Positions 18,397 to 27,478 of a stretch of 64,000 nt of DNA are shown here, in pieces (positions within the stretch are counted from its first letter, which is position 1; each line of letters starts with the position of its first letter). The position numbers and the translations under genes are program-made. The notes below the pieces were generated by a model. That model was not told the origin of the DNA, did not search any database, and saw only the letters and a program-made list of their open reading frames with translations. Location: contig NBIV01000007.1 in the NCBI GenBank assembly GCA_003194525.1, positions 558,001 through 622,000 of the forward strand. Direction: 5' to 3'. Source of the DNA: Gracilariopsis chorda (taxonomy: Eukaryota > Rhodophyta > Florideophyceae > Gracilariales > Gracilariaceae).

Positions 18397-18872
18397 TTAA
18401 GCTGTGGCAGGTTGTAATTTCTGCAACTCTGCATTAATAGCCTTACTCTTCTTCATACGCGCAACCATAACCTTGAAGCGACCAAAGTCATCCAAAGCGG
18501 CTCTCTTTTTCTTTCTGTCCAGCTTCTTTCCCCAGCCCGAAGCGGCGAACTTGGCGTCGATATCAGCCTCTTTGTAAGCGGCGGCAACCTCATCTGTGGG
18601 AGCGCCACGCTTGATTCCATCCAGTTTCAAGGATGTTAGCGAGACGCGTTTGACGTTTATCACCTGGCGGCGTACCTTCGTGGTGACACCCTCTACGAGC
18701 AGGCGGGATTGATCGACAATGTCAACGATTACTACTAGCTTGTTGAGATGCTCGCCGTAGTTGATGAGAGCTATGCGCCCGGCTTCCACGAATCGGGTAA
18801 AGGTCTTGGATGGTGGGTGGTTAGCGCTTAGTAGGAGTGCGATTTGACGTGGCGCAGTGCTTAACTTACCAT
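18397..18872 (-). CDS. RPL14: 60S ribosomal protein L14 (eL14), two exons
   Basis: The protein is 136 aa, matching the short (yeast-like) eL14. The coding sequence is 18870-18872 plus 18397-18804 on the minus strand. The first coding exon is just the ATG, followed at once by a 65-bp intron (donor GTAAGT, branch TACTAAG or GCTAACC, acceptor ending CCAAG). Exon 2 begins TFTRFVEAGRIALINYGEHL, the conserved eL14 start, and continues through KLVVIVDIVDQSRLLVEG and the basic C-terminal half. An intron right after the start codon is common in ribosomal protein genes. A poly-C run follows in the 3' UTR. Confidence 0.92.
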
Positions 18873-19142
18873 TGTGAGATGTTGCGCAGGGGACGCGGGA
18901 AGGGGAGTGGGGAGACGAAGAAAGCGGGCGAGCGCAACGACGGCGATTACGGCACTGCACGAAGGACGAGGACGCCAGTGTGCGTGATGGATAGGTGGAC
19001 GGCGTCGGCGACTATTACTCAAGCGAGCGAAACTGTACACGTTGCCACGAATTATACTTGAGCTACTTCTGCGCGTTGTGCCTCCTCCCTCTTCGACAAC
19101 AGGAGCACGCGCGCGTGTTCGGACAAGCCGACGAGGAGCAGG

Positions 19143-19675
19143 ATGACGGATAAGAAGGAAGTATCGAGCGATGGTGCAAGGTCGGAGATGTCGTTCATGT
19201 ACGATCTCACTTCTGCGCCATGCTTCAGACGGAGCACGTTGTACGGCATTGGCGGCGGCGCCGCAATAGGCGCCATGCACTTATTACGCACAAGTACGCG
19301 AGATAACACCGCCGCCTTAAGCAAGGTCGCATCCACGCGCTAACACACCGCTTTTCAATCGACGCAGGGTCTGTAATGCCGTCTGCAGAAACCATGGTGA
19401 AGACAGGATGCGCCATATCGCTATTGAGTTGGTACGCTTTTGCGGTCCATTGCAGCGACGCGCCGTTCAACGTGTTGCTAACCAAACAAGTGAGCTCGTC
19501 GTCGTACAGGGTGGTGTGCAGGAAACAGTACTACGATGAAAGAGAAGTTACCTACGGCGCTATGGAACAGCTTCGCAAACGACAGGCGGCGGCAGCAGCC
19601 AAGCGCGCGCAGCAACTTCGGACTCAACGCGGCGTAACAGACGCGGCTGCTGATGGCGAAGACCCAACGCCATGA
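19143..19675 (+). CDS. COX20: Cytochrome c oxidase assembly protein COX20-like, two exons
   Basis: The protein is 152 aa from joining 19143-19293 and 19368-19675. The 74-bp intron has donor GTACGC, a CTAAC branch and acceptor GACGCAG. Joined, the sequence reads CFRRSTLYGIGGGAAIGAMH, then a second membrane segment, with the same spacing between the two as in human COX20 (LYGIGGG through the Trp 27 residues after the membrane-end His). COX20 is an inner mitochondrial membrane chaperone that stabilises COX2. After the hairpin comes a CRKQYYDER motif and an Ala/Gln-rich coiled C-terminus. Both membrane passes are present. The family call rests on the LYGIGGG motif and layout. Confidence 0.75.
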
Positions 19676-20007
19676 CGACAAGCGTATTTCGACCGATTTG
19701 CTTTTTGAGTAAACGAACGCTGATTTGACCGAAATTTTCGGTACTGCGGTGTGCGTTATTTCGCCAACGCCCATTCGGTGACGGGGAAGTGCGATGTGCC
19801 ACCCAGCCGCGCCACGCTGGTCTTCGTTGTTGTGCTCTTCAAGTTCCCGAGTCGTTGCGTTTTGTCCCAGCAAGTCACCACCAACGTCGCCCCCACCCCA
19901 CTCGTCCTCCCGCGCTCTTACAGTCTGCTTCTTCTTCTCCGTGCTTCCGCCGACGTTTTTTAACCCCGCCCTGTTAACGTACTTGTGCTCGCGCTCTTCT
20001 TCGCACT

Positions 20008-20871
20008 ATGGGTTTGCGTACGAACATTCCCCCAAAAATGAAGGATACCCTCGCCCCTTCTTCTCCCTCCCACAGACCGGTTTCAGACGAACAACGCGCC
20101 CTTATCAAACGATCCATCCAAACTCGCCTAGCAATCGGTAAGCATCTTCTTTCTTCTCACAGTCCATCGCACAACCGAACATATTCATCTCCCATGGCGA
20201 CCCTAACCGTAACCACCCCCGCTCCCGTCCGCTGCTCGCTTCGCATGCTGCATAGGTCATCTCTGCGCTATCATAGCTGTCTCCACTCTTGTCAACGCCT
20301 CTTTTAGACCTGCCTCTGCTCTCGCACCTAACGCAGTCGTCTTGCTTTTATGTTGCATTCCACTCCGTACCGTACTCTCCCTCTCCGAATACATAACACA
20401 ACCTGCAACCCAGTCCGGTAAGTCCTGCGAATGTTAACATCCATCCTCTCTCACTCCTACTAACGCACCACTCGTCATCCCATCACTTCAGGCATACAAC
20501 TCGCTCTAAGAGCCTCCGTTCTATTCTCCTCCAACGCCATACACGTACTAGCAACAAAAGCTTCTCCACCCCGGCTGTTGAGTCTAATAGCATGTTCCGC
20601 CATCGACGTAAGCGCTTCCTGGCTACAAATGGCAGACAATGCTAAAACGCCCTCTCTTCGTCCATCTGCCCTTCTCTTTTCTCTCATATACAGCGTCGCA
20701 GACGTTTATCTCGCCGCTATTTCAGCTGGTGTGCAACCTATTATCAACACCTTGTACCCGTTTTTGACAATCCGTTTCGTGCTCAATGTCAGAGCGTTGG
20801 TCATATCTTCGCGCAATATTGTTTGGACGGAACAGTGGAAACGCAAAACTACCTCGCAATCGCCGCGATAA
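20008..20871 (+). CDS. Multi-pass membrane protein, three exons (possibly TMEM33/POM33-like)
   Basis: Exons 20008-20137, 20256-20417 and 20492-20871 give 223 aa. Intron 1 is 118 bp (GTAAGC...CATAG) and intron 2 is 74 bp (GTAAGT, branch TACTAAC, ACTTCAG), both phase 1. The joined protein has a basic N-terminus and about five hydrophobic segments (for example HLCAIIAVSTLVNASF, NAVVLLLCCIPLRTVLSL, LLSLIACSAIDVSASWL, ALLFSLIYSVADVYLAAIS), then LYPFLTIRFVLNVR and a Lys/Arg-rich C-terminus. The layout is reminiscent of TMEM33/POM33 reticulon-like ER proteins, but I cannot confirm it. A further possible intron (GTAAGC at 20607 to AG before 20693) would change the C-terminal half; see findings. Confidence 0.6.
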
Positions 20872-21514
20872 AACCGCGCGTTTTGATGTTACTCATGTTA
20901 AGCCCCGTTGCTTTCATATCTTCCTTGGAGCTCCTGTTGTTGTTGTCGCTTATTTTCTGTGCGTACATGTATGGACAGTACGTGCACACGGTCGGTGAGT
21001 GTGCAACTCAAAACACATCATGCAAGAACACGTATAGTTTTCTTATTTACCGCTTATCAGCGTTTAAGCACTGCATTTCTATCGTCAGCTTTCGAGTACA
21101 TATTACGTGCTTAAGCAACCGCTCCCTCTCCGTCCAGAGTCTCCAAGTTGTTACATCCGACTGACCCTCCGGCTTTGGTCTACTTCGTTCTTTTGCCACA
21201 TGGGCTTTCTCTATCTTGAATCAGTCTCAGGCACAGGCTGCTACAGCTGTGTACATACTAAACCTTTGTGGTATCTTCATTTGGAGCGCGTTGAAGCAGC
21301 GCTCGGAGTCCACCTCGGGCTTTTCACCTTCTTGTCACTTACATATCCAGACAGTTCTGAAATGCGTTTCATACTTGTGTCCGCCGATAATTCAGCCCGA
21401 TCCGCCACATTGCTCAAGTTATCCACGAAGAAGAATTTCTTCGGAACGAATGCAGCCGGCAACATACTCTGTGCATGTAGCATTAGCCACGGTTCACTCA
21501 CCCTAGCACCCTTC

Positions 21515-23845
21515 TTAGGGCACACCGCGCAAAAACACTTCAGCTCCATACCTCGGGTCGGGACGACCGAATGCTCTCGCCGCTTGAACGGCTGCATGCG
21601 TCCTCATAGCCATGTCAACGTCTTCCAAAGACACTAGAATGGTCTTCTGTAGAGACCCGGGGTCCTTGATTTCCATAAAGTTCTTATTGTTTCCGTCTTT
21701 CACTACAGCAGCTGCTTTGGCAGATTCGGCTGCTTCCTTTGCTGCTTGAGCGGCCGCAGCCGTGTCACGACTGGAACTCTCAGCGGAGGCAGCGGCCTTT
21801 TGCATGGCGTTCCGAATTTCTTCCAGTTCTTTTGGAGACTGTAGCACTTGTTGCACTCGGTCCGCCTCAAGCTTTTCTATCATGTCCCTAAGCTTTTCCA
21901 TTTCTTCGCGGTGTCGCTGCTCTATCTCCCTTTCAAGACGTCTCTGATTGTCCTCGATCTGGTCCAGCCTCAACATGATTTTGGCAACCAGTTCATCTGG
22001 AATCCTTTCCGTCTCGATCACTTTGGTGACTTCTCGCACAACTTCCACAGGTACACTCGTTTGAGAACGGTTCTCGACAGAGTGCAGTTCATCAGTGTCT
22101 AGAATACTTCCAGATCTCCCTGAACTCTGTTCTTGTAAACGTCGTTCTTCTTCCAAACGTCGCTCTTCCTCCTTGCGTTTCTTATCCTTGAGAAGTTCCT
22201 CTTCCTTTCGTAAGCGATCTTCTTCCAGTATGCGGGCCTCCTCCAACTTCTTCTCTTCCTCTTTTTTACGTTCCTCCTCAAGCTTGCGTTCTTCTTCCAA
22301 CCTCTTGGCTTCCTCCTCCTCTTTACGTCTTTTCTCTTCCAGCATGCTCGCTTCTGCCGCTCGTCGCTTTTCTTCCTCTCGGATTTGCGCCTGTCTCTTG
22401 GCTTCAAAATCTCTCTTGCTTTTGACTTCTTCTTCTTCTCTTTGGGCAGCTAGACTAGCAGCTCTCTTCTCGGGCTTATTATACCTTGATATCGTTAGAA
22501 AGTTGTCTTCAGTAAGAAATCCAAGATCGCCAGTCAGGAAGTAGTATCCAGAGTTCTCTCCCTCCAGCAATTCGACGAAACAAGCTTGGTTTGCGTAGTC
22601 ATTGGCAATGTAGTACATAGTGACATGTGGTCCACGAACTGCAATCCGCCCTTCAGTGTTTGTTGGTACTTGACTATCCTTTTCCAAGTCCAAGATCAGT
22701 ATCTCACATCCATGTATAGCTTTTCCACATGTTCCTGGCTTCGATTCGTATTCTCTGTTTGAGCTTACAAGTCCACACGTTTCTGGTGTTCCATAAGCTT
22801 CTAAGACCGGAGCTCCGAACACCGGTTCCATTTGCAAAAGAAGTTTGGCAGGGATATTGCCACCATACGATCGGACAAAAGACAAGTTGAGCCCTTCTCT
22901 TAGCAGCTTATCTTGCTCGACCTCTTCGTACATCCCCTTGACCATCGCGTGCTCCGCAGAAATCCAGGTGACCTTGTTCTCTGTCGCATGCTGCAATAAC
23001 TTGCTCACTTCACCCACAGGCCCTTCAGGAATGACTACATTTCCTCCAGAGTAGATCGTAGCCAAGACAGCCATGAGTCCCTGCATAGTGTGTATGTCCG
23101 AGGCAATAATAGTGCAATCCTCTGCTCTCAAAGAGTACGTATTAGAGAATTCTCGAGTGGCTTCAGCTGCACCACGGTGGGATAATTCGACCAGAAGGAA
23201 CTCTCCTTCTTCACCAACAGCATAACGAAGGCATTTTTCATTTGGATCGTACTTGAAGTCTGCGGCTCCTCCGGACCAAGCCGCTCCTTCTCTAGCCCTA
23301 ATGCCCTTCCTATCCAAGAAAACACCTCGGTTAGTAGAACGACGAATGAACCAGTGAATAACTTCTTGCCCGTTGCATGCCTCCTTGAGCTTCTGAAAAA
23401 GCTTATTTTCATCCTGTTCATCCTCATCAACGTCTGCAGAAACCAGGGTGGACGCTTGCACTTCTTGGAGGACGCTAGCTATATCACTAGCTGAATAGTT
23501 GGGGTCAATTGGTACAGCAATTGCCCCAATCCACTGCAGGGCCAGAAAGTAGATCACACCTTCGATACCGTTCTCTAGAACATATGCACAAGGAGTCTGA
23601 GGCCGAACACCGGCTTCACGCAAATCCGTGGCTATCTCCTCCACCATCTTGTACACCTCAATATGAGAATACACAACTTTTCGTCCTCTTCCGGATGGGA
23701 TGCCTGTAACACACGAACGGGTGGCATAGCGAGATTTGGGGAGATCTCTAAGTGTTTGAAGCTTCAACAGGTCTTCACGGTCTTCCTTGGTAAGCTTTTG
23801 GTGAAAAGCGCTCTCACTTCTTGGAACACCTTTTCTGTTCTCCAT
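21515..23845 (-). CDS. Acyl-activating-enzyme-like protein with inserted coiled coil (probable pseudoenzyme)
   Basis: The protein is 776 aa in one exon. Residues 1 to about 455 match the N-terminal domain of the ANL (AMP-binding) superfamily, closest by eye to plant AAE3/oxalyl-CoA-synthetase types: YGTPETCGLVSSN (A5 motif), FLTGDLGFLTED (A7), and the hinge RYNKPEKR. The A3 P-loop (usually TSGTTGxPKG) is replaced by VELSHRGAAEATREF. At the hinge, where GGEKI would follow, there is instead a coiled coil of about 270 residues (Glu/Lys/Arg-rich heptads, then an Ala-rich segment). It then returns to ANL sequence (THAAVQAARAFGRPDPRYGAEVF) and stops before the catalytic A10 lysine. It is therefore unlikely to adenylate substrates and more likely serves as a scaffold or sensor. 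Confidence 0.85.
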   Translation of the reverse strand: MENRKGVPRSESAFHQKLTKEDREDLLKLQTLRDLPKSRYATRSCVTGIPSGRGRKVVYSHIEVYKMVEEIATDLREAGVRPQTPCAYVLENGIEGVIYFLALQWIGAIAVPIDPNYSASDIASVLQEVQASTLVSADVDEDEQDENKLFQKLKEACNGQEVIHWFIRRSTNRGVFLDRKGIRAREGAAWSGGAADFKYDPNEKCLRYAVGEEGEFLLVELSHRGAAEATREFSNTYSLRAEDCTIIASDIHTMQGLMAVLATIYSGGNVVIPEGPVGEVSKLLQHATENKVTWISAEHAMVKGMYEEVEQDKLLREGLNLSFVRSYGGNIPAKLLLQMEPVFGAPVLEAYGTPETCGLVSSNREYESKPGTCGKAIHGCEILILDLEKDSQVPTNTEGRIAVRGPHVTMYYIANDYANQACFVELLEGENSGYYFLTGDLGFLTEDNFLTISRYNKPEKRAASLAAQREEEEVKSKRDFEAKRQAQIREEEKRRAAEASMLEEKRRKEEEEAKRLEEERKLEEERKKEEEKKLEEARILEEDRLRKEEELLKDKKRKEEERRLEEERRLQEQSSGRSGSILDTDELHSVENRSQTSVPVEVVREVTKVIETERIPDELVAKIMLRLDQIEDNQRRLEREIEQRHREEMEKLRDMIEKLEADRVQQVLQSPKELEEIRNAMQKAAASAESSSRDTAAAAQAAKEAAESAKAAAVVKDGNNKNFMEIKDPGSLQKTILVSLEDVDMAMRTHAAVQAARAFGRPDPRYGAEVFLRGVP

Positions 23846-24572
23846 TGCTGCTAAACAGACTTGAGTTGCTCACGCTGCACGACGCTGAAAAAGAGAGTGT
23901 CACAAAGCCGTCTTGCAAAACAAAAAGAAGATGTTCCTAGTCGAATAAGGTGTTCACAGACAAGTAAGAATGTGCTTCAAAGGAGGACTTTTGTTGCAGC
24001 TGTTGCAGACGTTGCAGAACGTACGGTACGGACAGCGTGGTAGCTTGCGGAACTGACTTCTAGCTAGAACGTAGTGCAACTTATTTAATGTGTCAGCGTT
24101 CAAATGCATATTGCGAGAGGAGAACGTGTTAGAATACGAATGGCAGCTTGGCTGTTCCCACCACGTCGACTGCTGATTTTTAAGTTCCCGTGTAAAGAAA
24201 CTGTGTTCATTCCGAAGGGGGACAAGATGCGACGTAGAAGCAAAAATGAGGGGTTATCCTACAGCTTTCCTGTCGTAATGTTCTCAACATTTGACTTTTC
24301 TGCCTCGGATTGCTCTCACTCTGCTGCTGAAACTTGTTTAAACTTCGCACTATTCAAGCCTCTGACTCCATATGAGGCGAAACAGTTGAGCGAAGGTTGT
24401 TCATTTCTTTGTCTGCTGAGATTTGCGCTCCGTTTGAACCTGGCACTATACAAAGAAATACACTACGCAGAATCAAAGAGGAACGTGTAGACTACAGCTT
24501 GATATATATCTACTAAGATAGCTAATAGGAAGTGGTTGCTTCGCCTCACCCGGTACAGGTGAGAACTGTAAC
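23846..24572. other. Intergenic, no gene recognised
   Basis: This holds the promoter of the acyl-activating-like gene and unassigned sequence. A 128-aa open frame (24104-24490, plus strand) has no family features or codon regularity. A CCATATGAGG sequence near 24370 resembles the subterminal palindrome of the two-gene transposon and may be a relic of it. Confidence 0.4.
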
Positions 24573-24574
24573 TA

Positions 24575-26586
24575 GTGTGGACTACACTAAGTCTGAATGT
24601 CCTATTCTCAGGCATCTCACAAGAATTGGTGTGGCCCACTCTATTATGAGTACCCACACTATTTGGGTTAGGGATTTATTAGTGTGGACCACGCTAATCA
24701 GCAGTCACCGTAATAGTGTGGTTATCAAACTGCAGCTCCTGAGCTCCCATATACAACTTGACCTTCGAAATTTTCCCTGTACTTGTTCACAATTGCCTGT
24801 AGTTCCGGGAACAACAGTCTCTCTTCCCATTGCCCATTAAGATTCAAAGCCATGCCACAGCGAATCATGGCCTTACGGGCATAAGTGACACCATCTTCGT
24901 CCCGTTGTGCGCTGACAGTGCGCACAAACTTCGCCGCCAACTTTAAAAAGTGAGGTTTGCTACGGTTGGTCAACTTCCCAGACTCCTTGTACCGTCCGAC
25001 CACATTTCATTCTCCAACAATCTCAGTTTGTAATCAACCCATTCCCTCCTCCAATAAGTTCTCAGCTTCTGAATGATGAAGCTATCTGATAGTTGTACCA
25101 AGTGAGTTGCGTTCCAAGGAGAGAAGCCAATCTCAGTATTGCTTCCATCAAGAGCATTCTGCACATCATCTGTTAGATCGTGAGTACTGACATTGTCAAT
25201 GTACAAAACTCGCTTCCTTCCATTTGGCAATGGAGAAAACAGCCGACGTTCGCGCATCCACTCGAGAAAGGCACGTTTACCCATCCAAGTCTTTGGACCT
25301 GTGCGGTATACAACACCTGGTGTACATTGTCCTGCAAACCACGAATATGGTAGTTCCTATCCGCATTTCTAAAAATCAACATAAAAATCTCCAGTCTTTC
25401 ACAAGACCCACCGGATATAAGAACCAGCAAAGTTATTCCGTTATCGCCAGCAATTACATCGGCGCAGCCAACATTCTTTTCACCAACGAGCGCCAATGTT
25501 CTATGTTCATCCATGTTTATACAAAAATGCGTTTCATCCGCATGAAATACGTCTTCTTCACGCAAACCATTGGACCCGAAATCTCTCGCAAACAGTCCAA
25601 GAAGAAAAGAAACCTCCCGTTTTATGTTTTCTTGCTTTTTCAGCTACACCATCAACTTTCCACATTGATACTGGCTTACAATAGGCGAACGTTGCATGAA
25701 CGTTTGTATCTAACGAGGTGTGATTAAGTCCTTGATCAATTGGTTTGTGCGCGTGTCTCGCACATTGGTGTGGTGCGTTCCTTTTGGCTTTCTTGGTTAC
25801 AAAAATACGGCCAAGCGCCGTTACAGTGTACCGTTACACTTAACAGCGGCCTTACGCATTCGATTAAATTCATTGAGCATGTCTTTTTGCAGCGCTTGCA
25901 CCCATGCAGTTCTTTTGCGTCCAAATCCTTTCCGAGATTTGCAGAAGTGCCGTTGTAATCCGTTTTTGGTGTGTTTGAAAAAAGAAGAGGTACACTGCAT
26001 TGAATACCTGTCATGTCCAAAAGCCAATTTGTCTCTATCTTTCCAATACTTGATTTTTTCAGGTTCGATTTGTAGTTGCCACGAAATAGAGATGAAAATC
26101 ACTTGACTGCTCTCGTGATCACATGCTTTTCCCCGTGTTGATCCGCACAATTTATCATCCATTTTGCTATCTGTGCCCTTTGGATGTTGGTCAGGACATA
26201 TTGCGCCATGCTCTTCTGCTTTTTTTTAAATGGTTGCTGCACAGAGTAATTTGGATGTGTTGGATGATTGCCGCGTTGAACTTGAACAGTTTCATCGTTG
26301 ATGGAATTGGTTGTAAGGGATGGAGGAGTGGTGCTTGATGAAAACTTTCGAGCAAATGCTGAGAAGCGCGGTGAGGCGTTTAGGGACATATAAGTTGTGA
26401 GACTCGAGAGAGCGCGATTGGTTAGGTTTTCCATTATGAGTGTTCAAATGGCAACGAATGGTTTGTATTGCTTGAATTTGCAGCGTAAACGTCTGGGAGG
26501 TGACTTGGCACCCACAATAATTTGTTCAACGAACTGATTTCGTTGATGCAATTTAGAGTGGACCACACTAAATGACGCACCCACAC
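24575..26586. mobile_element. Decayed pogo-like transposon with TA target duplication
   Basis: The element runs from GTGTGG (24575) to CCACAC (26586), with TA on both sides (24573-24574, 26587-26588), as expected of the Tc1/mariner superfamily. Palindromic motifs close to TTAGTGTGGNCCACACTAA occur near both ends (about 24678 and 26550). It contains a broken transposase on the minus strand. The inverted ends are short (6-7 bp recognisable), so the exact left limit is less certain than the right. Confidence 0.65.
24725..26434 (-). pseudogene. Broken pogo/jerky-like DDE transposase
   Basis: Fragments in several frames together outline a DDE_1-type transposase. The N-terminal part (about 26434-26100) has a helix-turn-helix-like segment around MAQYVLTNIQRAQIAKWM. 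A middle part is seen in 25821-26162. The catalytic pieces are FHADETHFCINMDEHRT (first Asp, in 25173-25565), and RKRVLYIDNVSTHDL with WNATHLVQLSDSFIIQKL (second Asp, in 24970-25284). A C-terminal piece lies at 24725-25003. Frameshifts and stops separate them, so it is inactive. It is much more diverged from the relic at 546-2217 than two recent copies would be. Confidence 0.75.
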
Positions 26587-26588
26587 TA

Positions 26589-26955
26589 GTGTCTATCCGC
26601 CAGGATGTAATGTTGCCAAATGATTATTTTTTGGAGGTTTTGAACCTTTCATAAACGCTTCAGAAACGTTTTTGATTCAAAAGTACGTTTTTGATATCAA
26701 AAAAGGCTGTTTTCTGAAGCTCTGTAGTAAATTAGTCATATTTTACAAGCAGATCTCTATCAAACCATCTGGTTTTCTTATGCTTCTGCTACTCACCGAG
26801 CATAAACAACAGAGGCTTACACTTTTTGCTATACAAAAACAGGTTGCATAACTTCTACGCACTACAAAAGGCAAAAAAATCCGATCAAAATAACTAAAAT
26901 TGAACGTAAAGTTGATTGGTTTGACCTCATATGAGGGCAGCGGTCGGATAGACAC
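26589..26955. mobile_element. MITE with GTGTCTATCCG ends
   Basis: This is a 367-bp non-coding element with perfect 11-bp inverted ends GTGTCTATCCG (26589-26599) and CGGATAGACAC (26945-26955), flanked by TA. Near its right end it has GACCTCATATGAGG, which is also found just inside the left end of the neighbouring two-gene element, so it is probably a non-autonomous relative mobilised by the same machinery. Confidence 0.75.
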
Positions 26956-26977
26956 TAGTGTCTATCAGACCGTTGCA

Positions 26978-26997
26978 CTGACCTCATATGAGGTCAG
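26978..26997. repeat. Subterminal 20-bp palindrome
   Basis: CTGACCTCATATGAGGTCAG is perfectly self-complementary, and with flanking CGTTGC/GCAACG it forms a 34-bp palindrome with one mismatch. Related CTCATATG sequences recur at the right end of the MITE and in the central promoter of copies 1 and 2, suggesting a protein-binding site. Confidence 0.8.
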
Positions 26998-27478
26998 CGC
27001 AACGGCACGCAAAATTAAAAAACAAATTGAAATCTGATCCGCATGGCCCCACATTTCAAATTTCGAACTTGAAAAATGGCCAACCGGGTGGTCTATGAAC
27101 TATAAGTACTTGAAGAAGACGACCACTGAGCCATAACAGCAGCTAAGTGGTCGTCAGGTCACATGCGAGCAACAAAACATGAGTTCAAACCTCGCTGAGC
27201 TTACTTAAATTTCAAAACTCCTTCGAAAGCTCGACAAACTCTATATATATTTAAACTCTCAGAACATTTATAAAACCCACTTAAAAAGCAGATATAATAC
27301 GTTTATATCTGTTAAAAAGGTAGTTTCGTCATAGAGTTTAAATAATGTAGCAAGTCTAAATAACGCGGATTGAATTACTTGGAGGCTAAATTTAAAATGA
27401 ACTTATTGTAAACTTTTGCATTCAAACATAGATTTTTAATATAAGAAACGAGGGTTGACAAGGTTGTGGACATCTTTA

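Noticed and set aside
20823-21164. Plus-strand frame with a long Leu-rich segment
   Set aside because: It lacks an ATG start and the leucines come from a TTG/CTT-rich stretch; kept only as a possible alternative exon.
21107-21637. 176-aa plus-strand frame overlapping the acyl-activating-like gene
   Set aside because: Antisense to the 3' part of a well-supported gene and without family features.
24104-24490. 128-aa plus-strand open frame
   Set aside because: No domain, no homologous layout, composition unlike neighbouring genes; likely chance.
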